From: Thiotrichales bacterium
GTDB taxonomy: Bacteria > Pseudomonadota > Gammaproteobacteria > JAAZVR01
Direction of reading: 5' to 3'
DNA: 20,915 nucleotides
Assembly: GCA_018623305.1 (NCBI GenBank)
Contig: JAAZVR010000004.1
Location: forward strand, 1-20,915
Shown: in pieces, positions 1 to 7,637 of the stretch
How the letters are laid out: the number at the start of each line of letters is the position of its first letter
Position numbering within the stretch: the first letter of the stretch is position 1
Notes under the pieces: generated by a model
Database searches by the model: none
What the model saw: the letters and a program-made list of their open reading frames with translations, nothing else
What the model was told of the DNA's origin: nothing
Position numbers and translations under genes: made by a program

Positions 1-2238
1 CAATAAACCAATTTCATTTACAGGTGTGATTTCATAGTAATAATCTAAGAATCCTTCTGTGTTGCAAGTTAAGTTGCGATACGCTTCTTCACCCAATTTT
101 GAGAATTGACGCATGTTATCAATGTACTCAGGTGTGCCATCTTGAACTTTACGCATCGTTTTCAACGTTGACTTCATCAAGCCCGTTGTACCGACTGAAA
201 GCTCGTAAGCGGCCGTTTCAGAGTTGCTGTATTTGTAAGACAACACTTCACCTTGTTCAGTGAATTTGATTTGTCCTTGAACCGTGCCAGATGGCTGCGC
301 CAAAATCGCGTGGTGAGTTGGGCCGCCACCACGGCCAACCGTACCACCACGACCATGGAATAGGCGACATTGAATACCATGCTCATTGGCAAGGTCGATG
401 ATTTCGCGCTGTGCTTGGTATAAGCTCCAAGTCGATGATAAAGAACCACCGTCTTTACATGAGTCTGAATAACCCAACATGACTTCTTGCAAGTTGCCGG
501 CAGCATCTAATAAAGACTTATAAGTATCCAATTGGAACAACTTCTGCATAACTGGCGCGATGTGTTCCAAATCTTCGATGGTTTCAAACAGCGGAGAAAT
601 GTTGATGTTGCAATAGGCTTCTGTGCCGTTGCGGAAGCCACTCAAGCCTGCCTGATGTGCAAGGAATAAAACTTCCATGATGTGGCTTGCTGAGTGAGTC
701 ATTGAAATGACGTAAGAGCCAAAACATTGTTTTGAAATTTCTTTACGCATTTTGTACATGACGTTGAATACATCAACTGTTTCTTGTGTCGGTTCCGTAA
801 GCGACATCTCGCGCATGTTCAAAATACAGGCTGAAGAAACACGCTCTGCCAACACATTGACTCGCTCGTCATCGTTTAAGCTGTCGTAGTCAATACCCAG
901 TTGGCCCAAGATTTCCGATACGGCTTCGGTGTGACGCGTTGATTCTTGGCGAATATCGAGTTTCATCAAGTAGAAGCCAAAGGTTTCAACTAAACGGATT
1001 AGATCTGTTAATTCGCCTTCAGCAGTAATCATGTCGCCATGTCCAATGAGTGATTCGCGAATCATTTCCAAATCAGCCTGGAACTCATCTTCGTTTTGAT
1101 AAGCATACGGAGAACACAATGGTGTGTCGTCACCTGCCAATTGCTCTTCAACCATTTGCAAGTTCAAGTTCAAACGAGCGCGCATGATGTAAGCTAATCG
1201 ACGGTAAGGTTCTGCCTCGAAGCGATCCATACTGTCTTTGAATGCGATATTTTCCAACTCTGTTGGAATCTCAATGGCATTTAAAACAGATTCAGAAATC
1301 TTACAAAGACGAGATGAGTGGGTTAAGTGTTTACTTAAATTCGTTAAGCGATTTTGATATTCATAAAATGTCGCGCGCGACTGTAAACGCAATGAACGAA
1401 CCGTTGTTTCAGGTTTAACATAAGGGTTACCATCACGGTCACCACCGATCCAAGAGCCAAAGCGAATAAAGCTTGGGATTCTGAAATCCGCTTCTGGATA
1501 AATCTTACGCAACGCTTTTTCCATGTACTGGTAAGCGACAGGTACTGCATCAAATAATGATTTACGGAAGTAGTAAATACCCAATTTGATTTCATCTTCA
1601 ACCGTAGGCTTTTTCTCACGCACTTCATTGGTTTGCCAAAGAACGTTGATTTGACCTTCTAGTTCACGAAGAATTTCAGCTTGTTTGTGTTCGTTCTGGT
1701 TAGTTGACTTGTCCAGCTCTTGAAGCTCAAGGAAAATGCCACGCAACAATTCCATAATCGCACGACGTTTCGATTCAGTCGGGTGTGCAGTGAAAACGGG
1801 CAAGTACATAATTGATTCCAGAAGCTGTTGGACTTCTTCTGCTGTAACGCCTTGTTCTTTGAATTCTTTAATCGTTTCAAAGAAAGAGCCTTCCCATAGA
1901 GGGCCGCCATCTTTTAGCATTTGACGACGTTCTTTGTATAAGAACTCTTCTTCCGCCAAATTGACTAGACCAAAGTAGATGCTGAAAGCACGGTTAACAT
2001 GAACCATATCATCTGCATTCATGTTTTCAATAAACGCGCGAAGTTCTGCTCGTTTAGTATCTGAATCTTCCTTGCGAAGGTTGATGTAACCTTTACGAAG
2101 TTTTTCGACCGCATTAAAGACATCATCACCTTCTTGGTTTTTGATGACGTTGCCTAAAATCTTACCGAGCTGTTTCACTCGTGAACGGAGTTTTTTATCT
2201 TTTTCTTGCTGATCAAGCTGAATAGTTTGCGTGGTCAT
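1..2238 (-). CDS. ppc: Phosphoenolpyruvate carboxylase, 3' end outside window
   Basis: PEP carboxylase adds bicarbonate to phosphoenolpyruvate to give oxaloacetate, refilling the TCA cycle in the cytoplasm. The frame is open from ATG at 2238 to base 1, giving 746 residues; the family has about 880-900, so roughly the last 140 or more are missing. Visible signatures are TAHPTES with catalytic His at residue 152 (E. coli His138), GGDRDGNP in the middle, and HGRGGTVGRGGGPTHHA starting at His628, which carries the catalytic Arg/Gly loop. The last visible residues, ITPVNEIGLL, match the segment before the conserved GSRP motif. The gene lies 47 nt downstream of queA on the same strand, so it could be read from the queA promoter or from its own extended -10 element. 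The Shine-Dalgarno (GAAGAG) is weak and close to the ATG. Identification is firm. Confidence 0.96.
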   Translation of the reverse strand, partial: MTTQTIQLDQQEKDKKLRSRVKQLGKILGNVIKNQEGDDVFNAVEKLRKGYINLRKEDSDTKRAELRAFIENMNADDMVHVNRAFSIYFGLVNLAEEEFLYKERRQMLKDGGPLWEGSFFETIKEFKEQGVTAEEVQQLLESIMYLPVFTAHPTESKRRAIMELLRGIFLELQELDKSTNQNEHKQAEILRELEGQINVLWQTNEVREKKPTVEDEIKLGIYYFRKSLFDAVPVAYQYMEKALRKIYPEADFRIPSFIRFGSWIGGDRDGNPYVKPETTVRSLRLQSRATFYEYQNRLTNLSKHLTHSSRLCKISESVLNAIEIPTELENIAFKDSMDRFEAEPYRRLAYIMRARLNLNLQMVEEQLAGDDTPLCSPYAYQNEDEFQADLEMIRESLIGHGDMITAEGELTDLIRLVETFGFYLMKLDIRQESTRHTEAVSEILGQLGIDYDSLNDDERVNVLAERVSSACILNMREMSLTEPTQETVDVFNVMYKMRKEISKQCFGSYVISMTHSASHIMEVLFLAHQAGLSGFRNGTEAYCNINISPLFETIEDLEHIAPVMQKLFQLDTYKSLLDAAGNLQEVMLGYSDSCKDGGSLSSTWSLYQAQREIIDLANEHGIQCRLFHGRGGTVGRGGGPTHHAILAQPSGTVQGQIKFTEQGEVLSYKYSNSETAAYELSVGTTGLMKSTLKTMRKVQDGTPEYIDNMRQFSKLGEEAYRNLTCNTEGFLDYYYEITPVNEIGLL

Positions 2239-2274
2239 AGTCTCTTCTGAATCTTATTGCACAAATATTTTGGA

Positions 2275-2283
2275 ATTGTAGCA
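2275..2283 (-). promoter_or_regulatory. Candidate extended -10 promoter for ppc
   Basis: On the minus strand this reads TGCTACAAT, an extended -10 element (TGn followed by TACAAT), about 37 nt upstream of the ppc ATG in the queA-ppc gap. There is no good -35 hexamer at the expected distance, which is tolerable for an extended -10 promoter. Prediction from sequence only. Confidence 0.35.
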
Positions 2284-2285
2284 CA

Positions 2286-3308
2286 TTACAATGTTTTCTT
2301 ATGAGGGATGAACATCGCATCGCCATAGCTAAAAAATCGGTATTTTTGTTCGACCGCATGCTGGTAGGCCTGCATGGTTTCTTCATACCCTGCAAATGCA
2401 CTCACAAGCATAATAAGTGTCGATTGAGGTAAGTGAAAATTAGTCATTAAAGCATCCACCGTATGGAAGGGTTTACCAGGGTAGATGAAGATTTCACTGT
2501 CTCCAGTAAAAGGTTTTAGCGTTCCATCCTGTGAAGCGGTTTCTAAACTGCGTACGCTGGTTGTACCAATGGCGATAACTCGTCCACCTCGGGCTTTGGC
2601 ATTTTGAATTTGTGCAACCGTTTCTTCGCTGACTTCTAAAAATTCACTGTGCATTTCGTGGTCGTGAATATTGTCGGCTTTGACGGGTTGAAAAGTCCCT
2701 GCGCCTACGTGCAAAGTGACGTAGGCAAATTCTACGCCTTTATCTTTAAGGCCTTGCAATTGATCTTCAGTGAAATGAAGACCAGCGGTAGGAGCGGCAA
2801 CTGCGCCTGGTTTTTCGGCATAAACGGTTTGGTATCGTTCGGCGTCGTCTTCGGTATCTGAACGCTCAATGTATGGCGGCAATGGCATATGGCCGTGCTC
2901 TTCCAGTAAAGGCAGCAGCGGCTGTGTGCACTCGATGAAGAAAAAACGACCTTCGCGCCCTGTCACAGTGACATCAAATCCACCGTCCATATTGAGTGTG
3001 GCGTTGGCCTTTGGAGATTTGTTGGCGCGGATTTGAACCGTCGCAGTGTTATCTGATGTAATTCGTTCGACGAGAATTTCGATTTTACCGCCCGATGCCT
3101 TTTGACCGAATAAGCGGGCAGGGATGACTTTAGTGTTATTAAACACCATGATATCGTTTGGTTGAATCCAGTCATTTAAATCAGCGAAATTCTGGTCGAG
3201 ACATTTTGGTCCATCTAGAACCAGCAACCGGCTGGTGCCTCGAATTTCTGGAGGGGCTTGAGCAATCAGCTCTTCTGGGAGTGTAAAATCAAAATCAGAG
3301 GTTTTCAT
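2286..3308 (-). CDS. queA: S-adenosylmethionine:tRNA ribosyltransferase-isomerase
   Basis: QueA moves the ribosyl group of SAM onto 7-aminomethyl-7-deazaguanine at position 34 of tRNAs with GUN anticodons, forming epoxyqueuosine. The protein has 340 residues, normal for the family, and begins MKTSDFDFTLPEELIAQAP, the typical QueA N-terminus. Other signatures are VFNNTKVIPARL near residue 55, GAVAAPTAGLHFT near 168, LHVGAGTFQPV near 200, and TNFHLPQSTLIMLVSAFAG near 288. In many gammaproteobacteria queA follows a tRNA-Leu gene and is followed by tgt-yajC-secDF. Here the tRNA-Leu neighbour is kept, but the next gene is ppc. An AT-rich promoter with a perfect TATAAT lies 30 nt upstream of the start. 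Confidence 0.97.
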   Translation of the reverse strand: MKTSDFDFTLPEELIAQAPPEIRGTSRLLVLDGPKCLDQNFADLNDWIQPNDIMVFNNTKVIPARLFGQKASGGKIEILVERITSDNTATVQIRANKSPKANATLNMDGGFDVTVTGREGRFFFIECTQPLLPLLEEHGHMPLPPYIERSDTEDDAERYQTVYAEKPGAVAAPTAGLHFTEDQLQGLKDKGVEFAYVTLHVGAGTFQPVKADNIHDHEMHSEFLEVSEETVAQIQNAKARGGRVIAIGTTSVRSLETASQDGTLKPFTGDSEIFIYPGKPFHTVDALMTNFHLPQSTLIMLVSAFAGYEETMQAYQHAVEQKYRFFSYGDAMFIPHKKTL

Positions 3309-3337
3309 AATCGGTTTGTTTAGTTGTTTCGATGCGT

Positions 3338-3343
3338 ATTATA
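3338..3343 (-). promoter_or_regulatory. queA promoter -10 element
   Basis: Minus-strand TATAAT, 29 nt upstream of the queA ATG at 3308. It is preceded by a long T/A-rich run (3341-3358), but no convincing -35 hexamer sits 16-18 bp away. The -35 region would overlap that of the divergent tRNA-Leu promoter. Confidence 0.5.
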
Positions 3344-3361
3344 AAAAAAATAAAAAAAGGC

Positions 3362-3389
3362 TTGCGCTTAATCTTTGCAGGCATATAAT
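3362..3389 (+). promoter_or_regulatory. tRNA-Leu promoter
   Basis: TTGCGC at 3362-3367, a 16-bp spacer, then a perfect TATAAT at 3384-3389. The expected start is 5-6 nt before the mature tRNA 5' end at 3402, leaving a very short leader for RNase P. Confidence 0.75.
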
Positions 3390-3401
3390 ACGCACCACAA
3401 A

Positions 3402-3488
3402 GCCAAAGTGGTGGAATTGGTAGACACGTCGGATTCAAAATCCGATGCAGGAAACTGCGTGACGGTTCGAGTCCGTCCTTTGGTACCA
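3402..3488 (+). tRNA. tRNA-Leu (anticodon CAA)
   Basis: An 87-nt class II tRNA with a long variable arm. Acceptor strands GCCAAAG (3402-3408) and CTTTGGT (3478-3484) pair, with one G-U at the end. The anticodon loop TTCAAAA lies between TCGGA and TCCGA stems and gives anticodon CAA (codon UUG). The T arm contains GGTTCGAGTCC, and CCA is encoded at 3486-3488. The sequence closely resembles E. coli leuX. Confidence 0.97.
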
Positions 3489-3494
3489 AAATTT

Positions 3495-3528
3495 AAAAGC
3501 CTCAGTCCTTCGGGATTGGGGCTTTTTT
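3495..3528 (+). terminator. Rho-independent terminator after tRNA-Leu
   Basis: A 14-bp stem (3495-3508 with 3513-3526, including G-U pairs) closed by a TTCG tetraloop, with a T6 run at 3523-3528. It separates the tRNA from kdsD. Confidence 0.92.
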
Positions 3529-3541
3529 GTTATTAATGCTT

Positions 3542-3547
3542 TATAAT
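3542..3547 (+). promoter_or_regulatory. Candidate -10 of the kdsD operon promoter
   Basis: TATAAT immediately after the tRNA-Leu terminator and 27 nt before the kdsD ATG. The -35 position falls in the 3' arm of the terminator and is a poor match. It is the only good -10 in the gap, and the operon needs a start here because the terminator blocks read-through. Confidence 0.4.
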
Positions 3548-3574
3548 TCCCAAATGTTACGAGAGGAGTTACCC

Positions 3575-4510
3575 ATGTTCATCGAGCAAGCGAAACGCGT
3601 ATTCGAACTTGAATCAAAAGCCATCGCCGATTTATCGAATCAATTGACTCAAGATTTTGAAGGGGCGATTGAATCCATTTTGAAATCCTCAGGTCGACTT
3701 GTTGTTTGCGGTATGGGTAAGTCAGGCCTTATCGGTCGAAAAATGGTTGCGACTTTTGCAAGTACAGGAACCCCTAGTTTTTTCATGCATCCGGGTGAGG
3801 CCTATCACGGTGATTTGGGTATGGTTGCACCGGACGATGTCTTTCTTGCGATTTCAAATTCAGGTGAAACAGATGAGTTGATTCGCTTGATTCCGTTTTT
3901 GAAGGACAACGGTAATACCTTGATAAGCATGGCGGGTAATTCCGAATCCACTTTGGCAACGAATGCTGATTTTCATTTGGATATTTCGGTAGAACAGGAG
4001 GCGTGTCCACTTCAGTTAGCGCCAACAAGCTCGACAACGGCCACTTTAGCGATGGGCGATGCGCTTGCAGTTGTATTGATGCAAGCGAGAGATTTTCAGC
4101 CAGAGAATTTTGCTCGTTTTCATCCCGGAGGCAGTCTGGGTCGTCGTTTGTTAACTAAAGTTAAGCACGTAATGAAAACGGATGAATTGCCAAAAGTGCA
4201 ATTTGACTCTCCAATGCCGAAAGTGATTCAAGCGATTTCAGCGGGGCGTTTAGGTTTGGTTATGGTTGAACAAGACGGCGCAGTTGTGGGTGTGATTACG
4301 GATGGTGATTTACGACGAGAGATGCAGTCTTCTCTGGATGGATTTATGCAGTTGAATGCAGCTAACATTATGTCAGAAACGCCAAAAATGATTGATGCGA
4401 TGAGCCCGTTAGTTGAAGCAGAAGCGATGATGAACGAGCATAAAATTACTTCATTGCTTGTTAAAGAGGATACACAAGTCACAGGAATTGTTCAGATTTA
4501 CGATTTGTAA
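3575..4510 (+). CDS. kdsD: D-arabinose 5-phosphate isomerase
   Basis: This enzyme converts ribulose 5-phosphate to arabinose 5-phosphate, the first committed precursor of the LPS sugar Kdo. It has 311 residues: an N-terminal SIS sugar-isomerase domain (about 30-170) and two CBS domains (about 199-311). Catalytic landmarks are GMGKSG, HPGEAYHGDLGM, ISNSGE, EACPLQLAPTSSTTATL and HPGGSLGR. The start at 3575 is chosen because GAGGAG (3563-3568) lies six bases upstream; the frame opens farther 5', but those 16 codons have no ribosome site. The protein ends in IYDL, a few residues before the usual family end (E. coli continues about seven residues after HDL). Two bases separate it from gmhB. kdsC, its usual partner, is not next to it. 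Confidence 0.95.
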   Translation: MFIEQAKRVFELESKAIADLSNQLTQDFEGAIESILKSSGRLVVCGMGKSGLIGRKMVATFASTGTPSFFMHPGEAYHGDLGMVAPDDVFLAISNSGETDELIRLIPFLKDNGNTLISMAGNSESTLATNADFHLDISVEQEACPLQLAPTSSTTATLAMGDALAVVLMQARDFQPENFARFHPGGSLGRRLLTKVKHVMKTDELPKVQFDSPMPKVIQAISAGRLGLVMVEQDGAVVGVITDGDLRREMQSSLDGFMQLNAANIMSETPKMIDAMSPLVEAEAMMNEHKITSLLVKEDTQVTGIVQIYDL

Positions 4511-4512
4511 TT

Positions 4513-5055
4513 ATGCGTAAGGTTGTTTTTTTAGATCGCGATGGCGTCATTAATGAAGAGGTTAACTATCTTCATAAAATCGAAGATTTTCGTTTTTGCA
4601 AAGGATTGGTCGAAGGACTTCAGTTATTAAAGTCCCAGGGATTTGAGTTTGTTGTGATTACCAACCAATCGGGCATTGCTCGTGGTTATTACACAGAAAA
4701 CGATTTTGCTGTGTTGACACAGTGGATGAAGGCTAAACTGGAAACGTTAGGTATTGAGTTATTGGATGTTTTGTATTGCCCACATCACCCCAATAAAGGA
4801 TTGGAGGCCTATGTTGGGGAGTGTAGCTGTCGAAAACCTAAGCCTGGCATGATTCTGAAAGCCGCTGAAGCCTTTGATATTGATCTCAATGAATCCATCT
4901 TAATTGGTGACAAAGAATCGGATGTAGGCGCGGGAATAGCTGCAGGTCTTAAAGCAAATTTCTTGGTTCGAACCGGTCATTCGATTGATGAGCGTAATAC
5001 TCAATCAAACCAAGTTTTCGACTCTGTTCTTGAGATAGCTCAACATGTGGGCTAA
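4513..5055 (+). CDS. gmhB: D-glycero-D-manno-heptose-1,7-bisphosphate 7-phosphatase
   Basis: A HAD-superfamily phosphatase that removes the 7-phosphate of heptose bisphosphate in ADP-heptose synthesis for the LPS inner core. The 180-residue protein has motif I DRDGVIN (Asp8 nucleophile, Asp10 acid/base), motif II TNQSGIARG (50-58), and motif IV GDKESD (132-137). The GmhB zinc loop is present: Cys89-Pro-His91, then Cys104-Ser-Cys106 followed by RKPKPGM. That loop separates GmhB from KdsC, which lacks it and would be the expected kdsD neighbour. It could act on related sugar bisphosphates, but its place with kdsD supports LPS core synthesis. It overlaps the histidine-kinase gene by 11 nt. Confidence 0.92.
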   Translation: MRKVVFLDRDGVINEEVNYLHKIEDFRFCKGLVEGLQLLKSQGFEFVVITNQSGIARGYYTENDFAVLTQWMKAKLETLGIELLDVLYCPHHPNKGLEAYVGECSCRKPKPGMILKAAEAFDIDLNESILIGDKESDVGAGIAAGLKANFLVRTGHSIDERNTQSNQVFDSVLEIAQHVG

Positions 5056-6445
5056 GTGGAGTCTTCACAAACGACTGATCGTCTCAATTGTTGGATTGTT
5101 TTCTGTCGCTTCACTATTTCTACTGGTATTGATCTCAATGTCTCAATACCAACTCTATAAAGACCAGCTTCGTAGCAACTATCAAGCACAATTGAGTGTA
5201 CTTGCAGATTATCTGTCTGTGTATGTGGAATTTGATGATCAACGTTCACTGCGACGCTCATCCAAAGAATGGGTTCAGACCTCAGGTGCCTTGGGCCTAT
5301 CAGTTATTCAAGACAAGCAGGTGTTGTTTACGACGGGCGTTAACGATCAGTGTGAAACCGATTTTTCTTTACTTAAAAACCGAATGTCTGTTGAGTTTGA
5401 TTTATTCACTAAAGGACGCTTGATCGGCTCGGTTTGTGCCACTTGGGCCTTGGATAACCTTCGTTCATTACTTTTGCAAAATGGCAGCATATTGCTCATA
5501 GTTTTCGTTGTTTTCATCATCGGTGTCTCGTTGGGTGTTCGTCGGTTGATGAAGAGTCTTTTTATTGAAATTGATGTTTTAAGAAGTTCTGTTAAAAAAA
5601 TCAGTCGAATTGAGCATGAATATCGAGAAGCTCGTTTAACCGAGCTGAAAGAGCCTGATCTGCAAGAGATTGCGCAGGCTTTTAATGAAATGTTGGAAGA
5701 GCTGCAAAAAAAAGAAAATCTATTGATGAGAAATCAGCGTTTAACGGTTGTGGGGCAATTGTCTTCAGGGGTTGCACATGAAATTGCTAATCCTCTCATG
5801 GGGATTTCGACACTGATTCAAGAGTTAAAATATGACTTGCGCGAAAATCCAGAATCTTCTGAGTTACTGGAGCTGATCGATAGTCAAATATTGCGTATAA
5901 AGAAGATTTTGGAACGCTTGCAATTGCTAGTGAAAGGTGAAGTGGATGTTCAGTTGCAATATGAGCAAATCAACCTTTCTGATTTTGTTCAGCGATGTTT
6001 CGTCAGTATTGAGTTGGAGCGAAATTCTGTCGCACAAACCTTTCAGTTAATTTTCGATATACCGGATGATTTGTGTGTGGAAGCTGACCAGTATAAATTA
6101 CAACAAGTGATCTCGAATTTGGTTAACAACGCCATTGATGCTGCTCAAGAATCAGTGATTGTGCAGCTCATTGCTAGAGAAGATGACGACCGAATTAAAT
6201 TCACAGTGTTGGATAATGGTTGTGGTATTCCAAAGAAGATGTTGGATCGAGCATTTGAGCCTTTTTATACAGATAAAGGTAAAACAGGGATTATGGGAAC
6301 AGGCCTGGGTCTCTCGATCGTGAAAGAAATCATACAGTCTCATAGAGGTGAGATATTTATAGACAGTGAGGTGGATAAAGGGACTCGAGTCGTGTTTTAT
6401 CTGCCCCTACGCGCTCATAATAAGGAGGGAATGAATGCCTTGTAA
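5045..6445 (+). CDS. Membrane sensor histidine kinase
   Basis: A 466-residue two-component sensor kinase. It has transmembrane segments at about 9-31 and 147-165, enclosing a periplasmic region of about 115 residues with two cysteines (103 and 131). A HAMP-like/coiled-coil linker follows (about 166-230). The HisKA H-box is SSGVAHEIANPLMG with phospho-acceptor His245, in the style of NtrB-type kinases. The ATPase domain has an N box with Asn361-Asn362, G1 DNGCGIP from Asp390, an F box near FEPFYTDK, and G2 GTGLGL from 418. All catalytic motifs are intact. The signal sensed is unknown. It overlaps gmhB (11 nt) and the response regulator (11 nt), so the pair is translationally coupled to the LPS genes. 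The regulator is almost certainly its partner. Confidence 0.9.
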   Translation: MWAKWSLHKRLIVSIVGLFSVASLFLLVLISMSQYQLYKDQLRSNYQAQLSVLADYLSVYVEFDDQRSLRRSSKEWVQTSGALGLSVIQDKQVLFTTGVNDQCETDFSLLKNRMSVEFDLFTKGRLIGSVCATWALDNLRSLLLQNGSILLIVFVVFIIGVSLGVRRLMKSLFIEIDVLRSSVKKISRIEHEYREARLTELKEPDLQEIAQAFNEMLEELQKKENLLMRNQRLTVVGQLSSGVAHEIANPLMGISTLIQELKYDLRENPESSELLELIDSQILRIKKILERLQLLVKGEVDVQLQYEQINLSDFVQRCFVSIELERNSVAQTFQLIFDIPDDLCVEADQYKLQQVISNLVNNAIDAAQESVIVQLIAREDDDRIKFTVLDNGCGIPKKMLDRAFEPFYTDKGKTGIMGTGLGLSIVKEIIQSHRGEIFIDSEVDKGTRVVFYLPLRAHNKEGMNAL

Positions 6446-6950
6446 AAGTCGTAAAAGTATTTTGTTGGTTGAAGATGAAGACATATTACGTTCGTCTTTA
6501 ACTCGTTTGTTTCAACGAGAAGATTATTTAGTGGTATCGGCGAATTCAGTAGAAGAAGCGGTTAAAGCAAGCCCGCTGACATTCGATGTTATTGTGACGG
6601 ATGTACGATTGGAATCGAGTAATGGTATGGAGCTTGTTGACCTGTATTCAACGGAGTTGCCTATTATTGTTATTACGGCGTTTGCAAGTGTGTCAGGTGC
6701 TGTGGAGTCAATGCAGAAGGGTGCTGTGGATTATCTAGTTAAGCCATTCTCGCATGAAGATTTATTAGAAAAAGTCGCAACGGCTGTGGAAAGAAAGCAA
6801 TTGATGATGGATGAAATTTTATCGCTAGATGAATATTTCAAATCGTTTGTGATTAAGTATCGAGAGGTTATGACAGATACTCAAATGGCCAAGTGCCTTG
6901 GTATTTCACGCAAGACACTTTGGAATAAAAAGCAAAAATTCGGCCTGTAA
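6435..6950 (+). CDS. Response regulator: receiver plus Fis-type HTH, no AAA+ domain
   Basis: A 171-residue response regulator. The receiver domain (about 7-120) has acidic residues at 13-16, phospho-acceptor Asp56 in VTDVRL, Thr81 and Lys103 (VKPF). The C-terminus (about 132-171) is a Fis-type helix-turn-helix ending LGISRKTLWNKKQKFGL, a form usual at the end of sigma-54 activators of the NtrC family. The central AAA+ domain with GAFTGA is absent, so it cannot activate sigma-54 polymerase. This receiver-Fis layout is that of RegA/PrrA/ActR regulators. A strong AAGGAGG (6422-6428) six bases upstream fixes the ATG at 6435. It is the last gene of the operon, one base from the stop of the convergent gene. 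Targets are unknown; LPS or envelope genes are a reasonable guess. Confidence 0.88.
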   Translation: MPCKSRKSILLVEDEDILRSSLTRLFQREDYLVVSANSVEEAVKASPLTFDVIVTDVRLESSNGMELVDLYSTELPIIVITAFASVSGAVESMQKGAVDYLVKPFSHEDLLEKVATAVERKQLMMDEILSLDEYFKSFVIKYREVMTDTQMAKCLGISRKTLWNKKQKFGL

Positions 6951-6958
6951 ATTACAGG
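6944..6958. repeat. 15-bp palindrome spanning two convergent stop codons
   Basis: CCTGTAA and TTACAGG flank a single central A. The palindrome contains the TAA of the response regulator (6948-6950) and the TAA of the leftward PCMT-like gene (6952-6954). It has no T tract, and a one-base loop cannot form as such, so a normal terminator is unlikely. Confidence 0.6.
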
Positions 6959-7605
6959 ACGAATGTTTCTTCTAACTGGGCATTGACCAAGCGCTCGTGC
7001 TCAGTTTCAAACAAGGTTTCTTTAAGAAACTGCTGTTCAGACTTTTTCGTGTAAAGGTTTGCTTGCATTGTTGGTGCCTCACCTTCGATAACGAATAATC
7101 GGCCACCAATATTGAGTTGTTGACGGTATGACTCAGGGCAACGATCAACCGATCCACTGATAACAATCACGTCGTATGCATGGTTTGGATTCCAACCTTG
7201 AGAAGCATCACCGGTTGCCATTTCGACGTTGTGAATGTTTTGTTGAGTCAACTTGCTATGAGCTGCCTGCGTAAACTTAGCATGGATATCAACGGATGTA
7301 ACTTCGCGGGCTTGTTTAGCCAATAACGCTGTAAAAAATCCGCTGCCTGTTCCAATTTCTAAAACTGAATCCGTGCTTTGCACATTGATTGCCTGAAGGA
7401 TTCGGCCTTCAACTTTAGGGAAGAACATTTTTTCACCTTCACCCAAAGGAATTTCAATGTCAGAAAAAGCCATGCTTTTATATGCTTCGGGTACGAACAT
7501 TTCACGAGGCGTTTCCATCATCAAATCAAGAATTGATTGATCCAATACATCCCATGGACGTATTTGTTGTTCCACCATATTAAATCGAGCGCGTTCCAGA
7601 TCCAT
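6952..7605 (-). CDS. PCMT-family methyltransferase-like protein
   Basis: This protein of 217 residues belongs to the protein-L-isoaspartate O-methyltransferase family and begins MDLERARFNMVEQQIRPWDV. The SAM-binding motif VLEIGTGSGF (81-90) is intact, as is the FVPEAY segment (37-42). The substrate-side motif of true isoaspartate methyltransferases, GQTISQP in E. coli Pcm, reads here GEKMFFP (58-64), so the conserved serine and glutamine are replaced by Phe. This is the pattern of the divergent pcm paralogue that in many proteobacteria lies near tolC and waaA. Isoaspartate repair is therefore doubtful, although SAM binding is likely. A perfect TATAAT lies about 33 nt upstream and AAAGGA precedes the ATG. 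It is separated from gloA by 51 nt. Confidence 0.85.
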   Translation of the reverse strand: MDLERARFNMVEQQIRPWDVLDQSILDLMMETPREMFVPEAYKSMAFSDIEIPLGEGEKMFFPKVEGRILQAINVQSTDSVLEIGTGSGFFTALLAKQAREVTSVDIHAKFTQAAHSKLTQQNIHNVEMATGDASQGWNPNHAYDVIVISGSVDRCPESYRQQLNIGGRLFVIEGEAPTMQANLYTKKSEQQFLKETLFETEHERLVNAQLEETFVL

Positions 7606-7637
7606 TCTGTTGTCCTTTCGAATTTACTAACCGCAAC

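Larger units (their letters stand above)
3333..3394. repeat. Inverted repeat containing two divergent -10 elements
   Basis: TGCGTATTATA at 3333-3343 is the exact reverse complement of TATAATACGCA at 3384-3394, with 40 bases between them. Each arm holds a perfect TATAAT plus the same five-base ACGCA that follows it: one for queA (leftward), one for tRNA-Leu (rightward). Confidence 0.7.

Noticed and set aside
177..506. Open frames on the minus strand inside ppc
   Set aside because: They are out-of-frame shadows; the real ppc frame runs uninterrupted from 2238 to base 1 with all catalytic motifs.
3527..3574. 16-codon extension of KdsD
   Set aside because: It begins in the tRNA-Leu terminator and includes the likely -10; GAGGAG fixes the start at 3575.
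4513..5055. kdsC (Kdo 8-phosphate phosphatase), expected after kdsD
   Set aside because: The zinc loop Cys-Pro-His with Cys-Ser-Cys and the DRDGVIN motif are those of GmhB, and KdsC lacks the zinc loop.
6944..6958. Rho-independent terminator between the convergent genes
   Set aside because: The realistic stem is only about four base pairs with a seven-base loop and there is no T run on either strand.
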